From Clostridiales bacterium (GTDB lineage Bacteria; Bacillota; Clostridia; Oscillospirales; Oscillospiraceae): DNA of 64,000 nucleotides. Positions 1 to 8,321 of the stretch are shown piece by piece (position 1 is the stretch's first letter; every line of letters starts with the position of its first letter). Under the pieces are notes generated by a model that saw only the letters and a program-made list of their open reading frames with translations, had not been told where the DNA came from and searched no databases. The stretch is taken from the NCBI GenBank assembly GCA_022787565.1, contig JALFVN010000027.1, positions 37,616 through 101,615 on the forward strand, read 5' to 3'. The position numbers were made by a program, and so were the translations under genes.

Positions 1-521
1 AAGCCTGTTGGGGTATTGCCGCCCAGCCAGCGCCCGTCTTTGGCAAGCTCCATCATATTATCGGTGATACGCTCGGTTAAGGTATCACGCTCAAATTCGG
101 CAACGACGGCGAATATTTGAATAAATATCTTTGATACGCCGGAAGCTGTATTGATATTGTTGGAGCAGATCAGCAAATTCACCTTGTGCTTTTCAAGAAA
201 GTCAAGCAGCCGAAGCAGGTCACTGGTTTTTCTGCCGATACGGTCTAATTTGTAGCAAACAACGGCACGGATCTTGCCCATTTCAATATCGTGAAGCATA
301 CGCTGAAAGTCGGGGCGGTCGGAATAGTAGCCGGAAAGCCCTTTATCCTCATATTCGAGAAAAGTGTAATCTTCATCAAGGTGCAATTCCCGTTTGGCAT
401 ATTCCGCACATTGTTTGAACTGTACGCCGATACTGTCTCCCTTGTTGGTGATGCGGGATTTCCGGGCGTAGATGGCTACGCCCCGGTTATCCTCAGTATT
501 GTATTTTTGTTTCTTTGTCAT
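1..521 (-). CDS. Serine site-specific recombinase, N-terminal part (runs off left edge)
   Basis: About 173 residues of a large serine recombinase are visible, with the C-terminal DNA-binding part beyond the window edge. The protein opens with the resolvase catalytic block: YARKSR places the nucleophile at about Ser22. It continues with DKGLSGYYSDRPDF and KLDRIGRKTSDLL, matching the conserved arginine motifs of the resolvase/invertase fold. Family members excise and integrate mobile elements through a covalent serine-DNA intermediate. The ATG at 521 has a good AGGAGG ribosome binding site. It lies downstream of the ParB/relaxase genes on the same strand, so it is probably the integrase of that element. 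Family assignment is secure; its exact target is unknown. Confidence 0.9.
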   Translation of the reverse strand, partial: MTKKQKYNTEDNRGVAIYARKSRITNKGDSIGVQFKQCAEYAKRELHLDEDYTFLEYEDKGLSGYYSDRPDFQRMLHDIEMGKIRAVVCYKLDRIGRKTSDLLRLLDFLEKHKVNLLICSNNINTASGVSKIFIQIFAVVAEFERDTLTERITDNMMELAKDGRWLGGNTPTG

Positions 522-545
522 AATATCAGTCCTCCTGTTTTTTCA

Positions 546-740
546 TTATACAGCCAGCCCCGTGACGCTTTCCAATGTGCGGCCGTTTTTGCAAAGCTGG
601 CGTAAGAGTAACCACAGCGTTTCGCTGTCAAGCGCTCGGATTTCCTGTTCCAGAAATTCCATTCGCTTGTGCTGAAAAGAACGGAGGGCGTTATTGTAGT
701 TGTTGCCACGGTGAATGACAGCATTCATCTTAAAATCCAT
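546..740 (-). CDS. Small hypothetical protein of the left mobile element
   Basis: This is a 64-residue protein starting at an ATG preceded by a strong GGAGGTGCG ribosome binding site. It sits 11 bases after the ParB-like gene and 24 bases before the recombinase, in the same operon. It looks helical, with a charged middle (FLEQEIRALDSETLWLLLRQL). I recognise no named domain. The RBS and tight spacing argue that it is a real gene. A role in element excision or regulation is a guess. Confidence 0.6.
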   Translation of the reverse strand: MDFKMNAVIHRGNNYNNALRSFQHKRMEFLEQEIRALDSETLWLLLRQLCKNGRTLESVTGLAV

Positions 741-751
741 AAGCGCACCTC

Positions 752-1594
752 CTATCTCGAATCTCGGTCACGGTTGCGAAGATACTTACGGTAATGTTCG
801 CAAGCCCGGATAATGAAATCTTCCGTATTTTGTGAATCCATTCCTTTTGGAAGAACAGCTCGCAGACGCTCGGCAGAAACTTTGATCGTTTCTTTTTGAT
901 TTGCTTTTACCTCGCACATAATACCTTCAATACAGGCTTTGGTGAGCAGTCCTTCACGGTCTGCCTTGTGCATACGGAAAGCCTGCGAATAGGACGGCGT
1001 GCAGTCATTGATTTCACATTGTTCCAACACATCGTATTGACTTTGTTCGTCGAGAAACGAAAGCTCCACACCAACGGACAGTGCCATTTTACCTTCATCC
1101 ATAAATTCAAGAAGTTCGGGAATAAGGTTTGTTAGGCGAATATAGCGCTGAACGGTACGACCACTTTCTGTATCTGAAACATTGTCACGAGACTTGTGGC
1201 CAACTTGTCCATAAGTGATACCTTGATGATTCAATGCCTCCATTTTTAACTTGTACGCAAATGCCTTTTCGCTTGGCAGAATATGCTCCCGGTGGAGGTT
1301 GCTGTCCACCACCGCAATGGCGGCAGCATCCCGGTCGAGGGCATAAATCAAGGCAGGGACCTCGGTAATCCCCGCCTTTTGTGCGGCGTGTAAACGGCGG
1401 TGGCCGCTTACGACTTCATATTCATCTGTATTTTCTATCGGTCGGACGATCAGCGGCGAGAGAACACCTTGCGTCTGTATGCTTTCGATCAGCGTATTCA
1501 TTTCCTCATCGTCCTTGACCTTGAACGGGTGTCCGGCAAAGGGGCGCAATTTTTCTACCGGAATTGCCACCGGCTTTTTCATCGTATTCTTCAT
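752..1594 (-). CDS. ParB/RepB/Spo0J-family partition protein
   Basis: A 280-residue ParB-like protein. The N-terminal ParB domain (about residues 8-100) has the VVSGHRRLHAAQKAG box around residues 61-75, equivalent to the GERRR nucleotide-binding motif. A helix-turn-helix region follows at about 120-165. Family members bind parS-like sites and use CTP to load on DNA. On conjugative elements such proteins help maintain the excised circle or act as regulators. The start is supported by GAGGGAG upstream. It begins 2 bases after the relaxase stop, suggesting translational coupling. It has no ParA partner in view; a ParM-type actin lies in the same operon instead. Confidence 0.85.
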   Translation of the reverse strand: MKNTMKKPVAIPVEKLRPFAGHPFKVKDDEEMNTLIESIQTQGVLSPLIVRPIENTDEYEVVSGHRRLHAAQKAGITEVPALIYALDRDAAAIAVVDSNLHREHILPSEKAFAYKLKMEALNHQGITYGQVGHKSRDNVSDTESGRTVQRYIRLTNLIPELLEFMDEGKMALSVGVELSFLDEQSQYDVLEQCEINDCTPSYSQAFRMHKADREGLLTKACIEGIMCEVKANQKETIKVSAERLRAVLPKGMDSQNTEDFIIRACEHYRKYLRNRDRDSR

Positions 1595-1596
1595 TT

Positions 1597-2964
1597 TTAT
1601 CTCCCTCTTTCTTTGTACCTTGCACGGGCTTTTTTCTCCAACTCGTGCTCTTGCTTTAACAGTTCATACAGGTGCGGAGATTTTTCTAAAATCCGTTCCG
1701 CACGGTGCAGACGCTCCCTTACGGGCTTCATCTGCTTGGATACTGCCTTGCGCTGTTTCTTGTTTTGCACTTGCTCCTCCGGCGACTTGGGGCGGCGTAT
1801 GCGGTTGCTGATGCCGCTGCGCTCACGCTCCAAAGTGGAAAGTTCTGCCTTGGATTGCTCAATACTGGCTTGGAGGTCGGCTACCGTATGGATACCGCGC
1901 TCCTGCAAGAAGTGATAGTCGGCAACCAGCTCCTTCAAATCCTTTTCCGCCGCTCGCAGATCCGGCGACAGCAGCATCACATCGGCAAGCTCGGCTACGA
2001 TTTGAATCGCCGTTATGACAAGATAAAACACCGCATCTACCAAAACGGCGGCGGTGTCACAGCTGTGTTCAATGGAGAACCCCAGCTTTCGCAGCTCGTC
2101 CTCTAATGGAAATTTCTTCGGCTTGTACGGCGGTCGGTATTCCAAGGTAAATAGCCGATACCGATTTTCGGCGTTCTGTCGTAGTTGTTCATTGACGCGA
2201 TCTTTGGAAAAGCCGATGCCGCTCAGCCGCACGGCACGCTCCCAATGCTTCGCTTTAACCGAAAAGCGCACAGGGTCAAGGGTATACCCGAGCGCAAAGA
2301 GCTGACTTTCAAATTCTCTTGGACTGGTCGCAAAGGACAGGCAGTATTCCACATCTTCCCGCAGATAGTCTCGATGCGTTTTCTTGCCGGCCTTGTGAAC
2401 CCAATATTCTTTCTTCTTGCCCTTGGAGTAGAAATCGCTGTTTTCCAGCACAGACAACTCGTGCTCCCGGCAGATCTCATCGGAGATTTTACGCAGCTCC
2501 TTGTGGTCGCCGATTTTGTTTTTGAACTTTGCGCCGTCCCTGAAGGACACGGGATTCACAACAAAGTGGCAATGCACATTGTCGGTGTTCAGGTGGACGG
2601 TGACCAGCACCTGATACCGGTCGCCCCACATCCTTCTTGCGGTTTCCTTGCCAATGGCAAACGCCTGCTCCGGCGTGACCTCGCCCTTGCGAAAGCTCTG
2701 AATACCGTGGTAGCCCACCACCTTGCCACGCAGCCCAAATCGCCGCTGGACGGCGATCATCTCGGCATAGGCGTTCTGCGCCGAGCAGTTGATGCCGCCC
2801 ACAAACATTTTGCGGTCGGTCTTGTTATCGTTCTCTGCATAGCGCAGAGCGGCGTATAGATCCTCGTCGAGATATTCCGGGGCGGTAGTCTTGTCGGGAT
2901 TGTCGGCGTAGTCCAGCGTGGCTTTCAGGTTTTTGAACACAGGCCAAAAGCCTGTTACGGCCAT
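1597..2964 (-). CDS. MobA-type relaxase (MOBP-like)
   Basis: A 455-residue relaxase that would nick oriT and pilot the transferred strand. The three-histidine metal motif is seen as HLNTDNVHCHFVVN, with His124, His131 and His133. An early tyrosine in the first 20 residues is the nucleophile candidate. The middle contains a hydrophobic stretch (about 305-330), and the C-terminal third is a charged coiled coil rich in E, R and K. It starts 7 bases after MobC ends. The length is typical of small integrative elements of Firmicutes. Relaxase identity is firm; the MOB subclass is less certain. Confidence 0.88.
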   Translation of the reverse strand: MAVTGFWPVFKNLKATLDYADNPDKTTAPEYLDEDLYAALRYAENDNKTDRKMFVGGINCSAQNAYAEMIAVQRRFGLRGKVVGYHGIQSFRKGEVTPEQAFAIGKETARRMWGDRYQVLVTVHLNTDNVHCHFVVNPVSFRDGAKFKNKIGDHKELRKISDEICREHELSVLENSDFYSKGKKKEYWVHKAGKKTHRDYLREDVEYCLSFATSPREFESQLFALGYTLDPVRFSVKAKHWERAVRLSGIGFSKDRVNEQLRQNAENRYRLFTLEYRPPYKPKKFPLEDELRKLGFSIEHSCDTAAVLVDAVFYLVITAIQIVAELADVMLLSPDLRAAEKDLKELVADYHFLQERGIHTVADLQASIEQSKAELSTLERERSGISNRIRRPKSPEEQVQNKKQRKAVSKQMKPVRERLHRAERILEKSPHLYELLKQEHELEKKARARYKERGR

Positions 2965-2970
2965 ACCGCA

Positions 2971-3249
2971 TCACCCCTTTCCAGGCAGCAGGAATTCTGC
3001 TGTGATGTGTTTCAGCACCGTGCAAATTTCTTTGTCCAACTCCGGTGAACTCGCCTTGCCCGCAAGCTCGCCCAGCTTTTCAAGGCAAGCAAAAAGAGCG
3101 TCAGGCGGAACCGCTCTCGGCTCATACCCTAACGCTCTTTGCTTGACATATTCGGTTGTTGAAAGCCCGCATCTTCGGGCTTTTGATTGTATTTTCTCTT
3201 TTTCTTTTGCCGTGACTCGCACGGCAATTCGTATATCTTTCATATACAT
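2971..3249 (-). CDS. MobC-like relaxosome accessory protein
   Basis: A protein of about 92 residues starting MYMKDIRIAVRVT, a ribbon-helix-helix N terminus, followed by a MobC-type helical region (LEKLGELAGKASSPELDKEICTVLK written as two helices). MobC proteins melt oriT and assist the relaxase. The longer open frame extends upstream, but AGAAGG before the tandem ATG codons at 3249 and 3243 supports the shorter start. The hairpin-rich oriT-like region lies directly upstream and the relaxase directly downstream, which is the standard mobC-mobA order. Confidence 0.75.
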   Translation of the reverse strand: MYMKDIRIAVRVTAKEKEKIQSKARRCGLSTTEYVKQRALGYEPRAVPPDALFACLEKLGELAGKASSPELDKEICTVLKHITAEFLLPGKG

Positions 3250-3309
3250 TATTCCTTCTTTCATTCTTTTTTTCGGGGGGATTGGGGGCAGTAAGCCCCC
3301 AAAGAGCAA

Positions 3310-3391
3310 AGCCGCAAGAAAATCTGCGGCTTTTGATTGGGACTTTGGCACACAAAGTCCCTGCTTGTTACGGTGTAAGACACACACCGTA
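3310..3391. other. Candidate oriT: cluster of three hairpins upstream of mobC
   Basis: Three inverted repeats follow each other: 3310-3331 (AGCCGCA/TGCGGCT), 3339-3361 (GGGACTTTG/CAAAGTCCC) and 3369-3391 (TACGGTGT/ACACCGTA, 7-base loop). They occupy the gene-free stretch between mobC and the ParR-like gene. A GGGGG/CCCCC pair just beside them adds another stem. Placement next to mobC and several short palindromes is what oriT regions of MOBP elements look like. No nic site can be assigned by eye, and the first hairpin could also act as a terminator. Confidence 0.45.
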
Positions 3392-3615
3392 GGTGATATT
3401 CATCTGTTCTCAGTGGATTGCACCGTGAGGGAGCGACCTCATACCGTTCTTATTGGTGCAAATCGTGCTTTTATTCCATTTTTCTGCGGTATTGTCATCA
3501 CTTTTTAAGAGAGTGCCGTCAGTATTGCAGAATAGTGAAACCATTGGGTATTGTGGGGACAATTCTTTTCTGTATTGCCATCACAGGACCGTCAAAAGCA
3601 GGAATAAGTGACACC

Positions 3616-3942
3616 TTAGAAGCTGTCAAGAAAATCGAGCATTGCTTCTTCGGATTCTGCCTTGCTTTCCTTTTCGGCGGGTGTTTGTGCAACAGGCTGT
3701 TGCACCAGTTGTAATAAGCCACCAAGGGGATTGACTTTTGCGGTTTCTTCTCGGATTGTTGAGATAACCCTTTCGAGGAAAGCTTCTTCATCTGCTTTAG
3801 TTTTGGACAGCTCCACATATCCGCAGATAGCAGAAATGACCGCCTTGCTGTATGAAACCTCTGCGTTTTGCAGATACTCGTAAGCCTTGCGGTCATTTTC
3901 TTTACTCAGATTTAAGCGGACTTTTACATTCTTAACGCTCAT
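3616..3942 (-). CDS. ParR-like centromere-binding adaptor
   Basis: A 108-residue basic-to-acidic protein. The N-terminal segment (KNVKVRLNLSKENDRKAYEYLQ) reads like a ribbon-helix-helix DNA-binding fold. The C-terminal tail is acidic and ends in LDFLDSF, which resembles the short tail by which ParR adaptors bind the barbed end of ParM filaments. It overlaps the actin-like gene by 4 bases, the usual parM-parR arrangement. Function is inferred from partner and architecture rather than from a strong motif. Confidence 0.65.
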   Translation of the reverse strand: MSVKNVKVRLNLSKENDRKAYEYLQNAEVSYSKAVISAICGYVELSKTKADEEAFLERVISTIREETAKVNPLGGLLQLVQQPVAQTPAEKESKAESEEAMLDFLDSF

Positions 3943-4865
3943 GACACACCACCTTTTCTATTAAGGGTAACAAGTGCCATATATTCATAGCCTTTGGCGG
4001 TGGCACAAATATCCTCGTTGATAATCACTCGGCTTGCATCATACTCAGCAAAGTTGCGAATCAGGCACCCACCGCCGCCGACCACATAGAGTTTCATCAG
4101 CTTGGAATCGTATTCGTGTTCACGCAGGCGGCGGAAGATACCGGCGCTGTATTCCTTGGCGATCTTGACAACCGTATCAAGATACTGTCCGTCAATATCT
4201 GCCGTGCCCTTTTTGAGAATTTCCGTGATTATCGCATCATCAAGGGTTGTATGGTGGTGCTTCATCATCTGCTCACGGATAAGCAGAGCACATTGATGGG
4301 TGCCGTACTTCTCGGTAAACATACGCTGGGCATCAGGTTTCTTGTTTACAATCCGAAGCAGGTTCATTGTACCGTTGCCAATATCGCAGAGCATATTGAC
4401 GCCCTTAAAATCACCGAGCCGTTCCGCAACGGCAGCGAACCCCTGTGGGTAGATTTCCGCACCAACAATTTTAACGCGGTATTCGGTGTTTCGGAAAGTA
4501 AAACTGACCTCGCCGTGCTGAAGCAAATACTTATTAAACTCCGCTTTCTGTTCGCTTACCCAAGTAAGGGGAAGTCCTGCGGCGATAAATACAGAAGCCT
4601 CGGTGATGCGTTCTCTCCGTAACTCCCGTGCGATAGCGGCAAGGGTGAGTACATAATAGTCCTCGTCAGTAAACTTGTCTGCCATAAATTCTTTGTGACC
4701 GACGCCGATAGAATAGTATTTGCCGTCCCATTGGAGCAGGTCGCTGACAAAGGTGGGTTCGGTATCAGTTTTCATCACACCTGTAGAGAAACAGCAATTT
4801 GCTGTTTTCATATTCCCATAACCGTGGTCGATACCGATAACGTACATTTCATTAAATTTTCTCAT
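3939..4865 (-). CDS. ParM/StbA-family actin-like segregation ATPase
   Basis: A 308-residue actin-like ATPase. The phosphate-1 loop is VIGIDHGYGNMKT, the phosphate-2 loop is CDIGNGTMN around residues 160-168, and the adenosine motif is VVGGGGCLIRNF near residue 265. These three motifs in order define the actin/ParM fold. Proteins of this type form filaments that push plasmid copies apart and stabilise excised, replicating integrative elements. An AAAGGAG ribosome binding site precedes the ATG. It follows the Cys-rich VLP gene in one minus-strand operon. Confidence 0.85.
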   Translation of the reverse strand: MRKFNEMYVIGIDHGYGNMKTANCCFSTGVMKTDTEPTFVSDLLQWDGKYYSIGVGHKEFMADKFTDEDYYVLTLAAIARELRRERITEASVFIAAGLPLTWVSEQKAEFNKYLLQHGEVSFTFRNTEYRVKIVGAEIYPQGFAAVAERLGDFKGVNMLCDIGNGTMNLLRIVNKKPDAQRMFTEKYGTHQCALLIREQMMKHHHTTLDDAIITEILKKGTADIDGQYLDTVVKIAKEYSAGIFRRLREHEYDSKLMKLYVVGGGGCLIRNFAEYDASRVIINEDICATAKGYEYMALVTLNRKGGVS

Positions 4866-4884
4866 AATTTCATTTCTCCTTTTC

Positions 4885-5115
4885 TTACTTCAATTTGTTG
4901 TGCTTTTTGATTTGTTCGTACAGCTCTTTATCGGCGGGTAATACTGCTTTTTTGAAATAGTTGCAGTAAATCCCGTAGATAGAGATAAGTTGCACGCAGC
5001 GGTGTGCTTCGCCATCGTCAAGCAGGATGCAGTTGCCGTCCTTATCACAGTTGGCGCACAGCGAATTAACAAGACGGTGAACCTTCTCCGCCTGCTTTGG
5101 TGTAGTCTTCATCAT
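4885..5115 (-). CDS. Cysteine-rich VLP-domain protein
   Basis: A 76-residue protein with the pattern CxxCxxxxxC early, a further Cys before Q, and YCNYFKKAVLP near the end. This matches the Cys-rich VLP family found in conjugative elements of Firmicutes. The cysteines suggest a metal-binding or disulphide-linked small domain; the molecular role is unknown. The chosen start is the tandem ATG at 5115 behind AAAGGAGG, not the longer upstream frame. It is the first gene after the leader terminator, so it heads the minus-strand operon. Confidence 0.75.
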   Translation of the reverse strand: MMKTTPKQAEKVHRLVNSLCANCDKDGNCILLDDGEAHRCVQLISIYGIYCNYFKKAVLPADKELYEQIKKHNKLK

Positions 5116-5146
5116 AGACCTTTCCTCCTTTCCATTTTCGGGCAGC

Positions 5147-5174
5147 AAAAAAGCCGCCGGCTTCCCGACGGCTG
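5147..5174 (-). terminator. Intrinsic terminator inside the operon leader
   Basis: Read on the minus strand, a 9-bp GC-rich stem (AGCCGTCGG / CCGGCGGCT, one mismatch) is followed by six T. It lies about 30 bases before the first start codon of the element operon and about 40 bases after the predicted promoter. Termination here would silence the whole operon, so this is a candidate attenuator. Confidence 0.6.
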
Positions 5175-5214
5175 TGCCCGTGTATTTGTGAGGTTTTCGC
5201 TCCCTCTACTTTAT

Positions 5215-5243
5215 AGAATACGGAGATAAAGGTCTAACAGCAA
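5215..5243 (-). promoter_or_regulatory. Sigma-A-type promoter for the element operon
   Basis: On the minus strand TTGCTG is separated by exactly 17 bases from TATTCT, placing transcription start near 5205. It fits the operon Cys-rich VLP - parM - parR - mobC - mobA - parB - recombinase. Confidence 0.5.
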
Positions 5244-5291
5244 GTATTACGCAACTCAAATTAAACGATTGGCGCAACTGTTCATAAAGCA

Positions 5292-5320
5292 TTGAAAATA
5301 CTGTATTATTATGATATACT
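5292..5320 (+). promoter_or_regulatory. Promoter for the DUF6076/sigma pair
   Basis: TTGAAA and TATACT with a 17-base spacer lie in an AT-rich stretch about 125 bases before the DUF6076 start. It is divergent from the element operon promoter. Confidence 0.5.
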
Positions 5321-5443
5321 ATATTGAAATCAAACTTTCTAAATGGTGTTGCAACTGAAAAATTCAAAACTTTTTTGATTTTTTGCAAAGGGATATTTAT
5401 TGGACACTTGATATGTTAGAATTAGGATGGAGGGCAAGAAGCT

Positions 5444-6586
5444 ATGCGTGAAAAGGTTGACTATTTTACCGCAGACTACCGTGACGGCAGAGTACATATC
5501 GGCGGCAAGGTATATCAGGCAGGGTATTTCGCCACCCATCTGCTGAATCAATTTTACGAAAATGACACCGCCGCCCGTATTTCCGTGTTCACAACGGATA
5601 ATTGGCATTTAGAGCAAACGCTTGAAATCGGGTATATGGATAAGAAAGATTTTCTCGAAACCGGCGAGCGTATGCTGAACATCTTTAAGGCACTCCCATG
5701 GCTCGGCCCCTTTAATATGCTCGACACCAAAGCGGAACGGGAACGTGTGGCAAATCTCTTTACCGAAGAAATCTATACAAAGATAACGGAATATTGGAAA
5801 TGTAAAGCAGAAATCTATTCTATGACCGATGAGCAGGCGTTTCTTGACCTTGTCCCCAAGTCCTACAATAAGGAATTTATGACAGAAGCACGGGACTTGC
5901 TTAATGAGGTTTTCTTCACATTGGATTTCTATAATGATCTGACAGAGGATATGCGTAGCGCTTTTTACGCCCTGCGGAAATTTGTTTCCCGTACAGACGA
6001 GGCAGAGCGATTTGACGAGGAACATCTGCTCCCCATAGCGTTAGAGGTATTCGGTAAAGCTCCTTTCCCTGTGCAAACGGAATATGTAGGTATCAAGAAA
6101 TCCAGCCGCAGTAAAACGGCAACGGTGGCACGGCGGTTATATTTTGAAAGTTATTTCAGTTTTATCATAACAGATTTCTTTGAAGGTCTGCATCATGGAC
6201 ATTATCCGAGGCAATGCGAAATCTGCAAAAAGTATTTCCTTATGACCTCTGCCCGAAAGCAAAAATACTGTAACGGTATTTCTCCCTATGAGTATAACGG
6301 CGAAAAGAAAACTTGCAGACAATATGCCGTTATAATGGGCAAAAAGGAAAAAGTGGATGCACACCCGGTTCTGAGCATTCATAAAAAGCGTTGTAACTGC
6401 ATCCGAGCCGAACTGTCCAAAGGTACGATAACAAGACAATTTGCAACGGCGGCGAAAGAAATTGCGGATGAGCTGAAAACATTGGCGATACACGGGGATG
6501 AATACACCGCCGAACAGTTCAAAAAGGATATGACACGGGAAGCGTTATATGCGCTGACCGACAAACGATTGAAGGAGCGGCAGTAA
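5444..6586 (+). CDS. DUF6076-like zinc-finger protein
   Basis: A 380-residue protein of unknown function. The C-terminal half has a treble-clef-like cysteine cluster: CEICKKYFLMTSARKQKYC around residues 257-275, then a further Cys in KKTCRQY. This arrangement is typical of the DUF6076 family common on Firmicutes mobile elements. The N-terminal half is acidic and helical with no recognised motif. The ATG follows GGAGGGC. It ends 21 bases before the sigma-like gene, so the two are probably co-transcribed. DNA or RNA binding is an inference from the cysteine knuckle. Confidence 0.65.
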   Translation: MREKVDYFTADYRDGRVHIGGKVYQAGYFATHLLNQFYENDTAARISVFTTDNWHLEQTLEIGYMDKKDFLETGERMLNIFKALPWLGPFNMLDTKAERERVANLFTEEIYTKITEYWKCKAEIYSMTDEQAFLDLVPKSYNKEFMTEARDLLNEVFFTLDFYNDLTEDMRSAFYALRKFVSRTDEAERFDEEHLLPIALEVFGKAPFPVQTEYVGIKKSSRSKTATVARRLYFESYFSFIITDFFEGLHHGHYPRQCEICKKYFLMTSARKQKYCNGISPYEYNGEKKTCRQYAVIMGKKEKVDAHPVLSIHKKRCNCIRAELSKGTITRQFATAAKEIADELKTLAIHGDEYTAEQFKKDMTREALYALTDKRLKERQ

Positions 6587-6607
6587 AACAGATGGGAGGT
6601 GAGTGCC

Positions 6608-7477
6608 GTGAAGGAATGGCAAAAGGAATTATATATCTACCGTCTTTCACCGGCGCCGCCGAAAAAAGACGATTTACAGGAGTATATTGATTTATACCTT
6701 GCCGAAAAAGACGAAACATATCTGTCTTGGTTTCTGCATTACTATGAGCCTACACTGAATACCACCGTTATGGGTATCGTACAGCGGTATTCGATGTTCG
6801 GGCATTTTCTTGATATAAAGGAAGCGTGTGTGCTCGGCATTCTGCGGGCGTTGGAGGACTATCCGAAAGATTGGGATGCACCTTTTATAACCTACAAAAC
6901 CCGTATTATGTGGGAGGAAATTCACAGTTATATCCGTACAATGCGGACAGGCTTTACGGTGCAGAGTGACGATGAGTACCGCAACCTGAGAAACATTATG
7001 CGGCTATATACCGCCTACAACAGCAAAGGTGATCCCGACACCTTAAAGAAGATTTCCGACGAGGTAGGTTTGTCCGGAAAGACTGTAAATGAGATTCTGC
7101 GAAGCGGCTTTCACAATATGCAGTTCATTGACTTTTACCGCAGTTATGCTGATGAGGACAGCGAAGAAAGCCGTGAAGATGTAACCTGCGATTATACCTT
7201 TGAACCTTGCCGTGAGCTGATGCGTGCAGAACAGACCCATGCGGTATTCGGTGCATTAGACGAGCTTTCTTACCGTGAGCGTGAGGTCATACGCTCACAC
7301 ATCGGTTTTTGCCCCGATTGCCACAGTATGAAAAGTCCCAAGTTCAGACCGCACACATTCCAAGAGATTGCTTACAAAAACGAGCTATCCTCCGCAGAAG
7401 CGGCGGAGAACATCTACCACAAGGGTCTTGCGAAGATGAAAGACAAACTGCAAAAGAAAGGTATATTCCATCCATAA
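6608..7477 (+). CDS. Sigma-70-family RNA polymerase sigma factor
   Basis: A 289-residue protein with sigma region 2 (about 50-105, including an aromatic core TYKTRIMWEEIHSYIR), a region 3/HTH-like segment (SDEVGLSGKTVNEILRSG) and a region 4-like C terminus beginning ALDELSYREREVIRSHIGF. Region 4 is interrupted by a CPDC...insert before the recognition helix TFQEIAYKNELSSAEAAENIY, which is unusual. A GTG at 6608 is chosen because GGGAGG ends 8 bases upstream; a GTG at 6599 overlaps that site. It may direct element promoters. No anti-sigma partner is evident. Confidence 0.75.
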   Translation: MKEWQKELYIYRLSPAPPKKDDLQEYIDLYLAEKDETYLSWFLHYYEPTLNTTVMGIVQRYSMFGHFLDIKEACVLGILRALEDYPKDWDAPFITYKTRIMWEEIHSYIRTMRTGFTVQSDDEYRNLRNIMRLYTAYNSKGDPDTLKKISDEVGLSGKTVNEILRSGFHNMQFIDFYRSYADEDSEESREDVTCDYTFEPCRELMRAEQTHAVFGALDELSYREREVIRSHIGFCPDCHSMKSPKFRPHTFQEIAYKNELSSAEAAENIYHKGLAKMKDKLQKKGIFHP

Positions 7478-7484
7478 AGCACGA

Positions 7485-7512
7485 AAGGCGCCGCATTTTT
7501 GCGACGCCTTTT
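7485..7512. terminator. Bidirectional terminator after the sigma gene
   Basis: A stem AGGCGxCGCA/TGCGxCGCCT is flanked by A and T runs on either side. It can serve the sigma gene on the plus strand and the arsC remnant on the minus strand. Confidence 0.65.
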
Positions 7513-7521
7513 CAGTATTCC

Positions 7522-7803
7522 TTATAATTTGCGAATATGTTCTTCGATCTGCTTTATAACTTCAATTAACACTGCATCGCTTTGTCCTGTTGGGTCTTGA
7601 AGTTTCCGATTATTATCAAAAGATATGCCGCTGTACAAACATCCGACATCACAGCCAATTGAGATTACAATATCCGTAGCAGGAATTTTATTAAAGGTTT
7701 TACTGTGTTGAGTTTGTTCCATATCTATAGAGATATGCGGTGTATCCGTTATCGCTTTCTTTAAAATCCGCATCAATTTCATACAAGGGTGCAAAGATAA
7801 CAA
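7522..7803 (-). pseudogene. Truncated arsenate reductase (arsC) C-terminal fragment
   Basis: The frame encodes the second half of a thioredoxin-coupled ArsC of the low-molecular-weight phosphatase fold. It keeps IDMEQTQHSKTF, DIVISIGCDVGC and LQDPTGQSD, which align with the conserved middle and tail of that family. The N-terminal half with the CxxxxxR phosphate loop is missing. No plausible start with an RBS is present, and sequence upstream is unrelated. It should therefore be inactive. It is probably debris of an arsenic-resistance operon broken by later insertions. Confidence 0.65.
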
Positions 7804-7914
7804 GAGTCTGCTCTATGACACATATACAAAGAGCAATAGGTCCGAAAAGGCTAAAGCAATACGGACTTTTTCAATGTTATATTACTACGGCGAAAGGAGT
7901 ATTACTTGTTAAGT

Positions 7915-8000
7915 TTATTGAACCACTGTGTACCAAATGGTATGCACGGTAGTGTGAGAGAGAGAATTTCTCAAGTAAGAAAAATTCCTCCTACTCGATT
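7915..8000 (+). mobile_element. 3' remnant of a group II intron (domains V-VI)
   Basis: The sequence contains a hairpin of domain V type (TGTGTACC, AAAT loop, GGTATGCAC) followed by CGGTAGTGTGAGAG, and then an imperfect stem closing with CTCCTACTCGATT. This order resembles the 3' end of Clostridia-type group II introns as I remember them. No maturase gene is present, so only the intron tail remains. It lies between the arsC fragment and the CPBP operon, marking an old insertion scar. Confidence 0.5.
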
Positions 8001-8321
8001 GGGAAGTATGCAAAACTTAAAAAGTTTGTGAGTAATCGGAGAAAACGTCTTCGCTCAGTATGGATGTTGCCGTGAGTATGCATTTTGACAAGAATGGGAG
8101 TAAAAAACGGGTACGACTTTTGCCTTATCTATCTGCAACGCCGGAGCCAGTCGTAACCCCAAAACGCGGTTTGCAAAAGTCACACCAACAGATGACATTA
8201 AAAATCAAAAAATTTACGAATATCGTAAAATTATTCTTGACATGTCTTAGCTACGGTGATATACTTTGTTTAACGATTTTCATTAAATAATTAACGCTAA
8301 CAGCACTTGGAGGTAGTTTGT
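8001..8321. other. Gene-free AT-rich stretch
   Basis: No convincing gene is present between the intron remnant and the CPBP gene. A 76-codon frame at 8060-8290 lacks an RBS and any known pattern. A TTGACA (8235-8240) may be the -35 element of the CPBP operon promoter. Confidence 0.4.
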
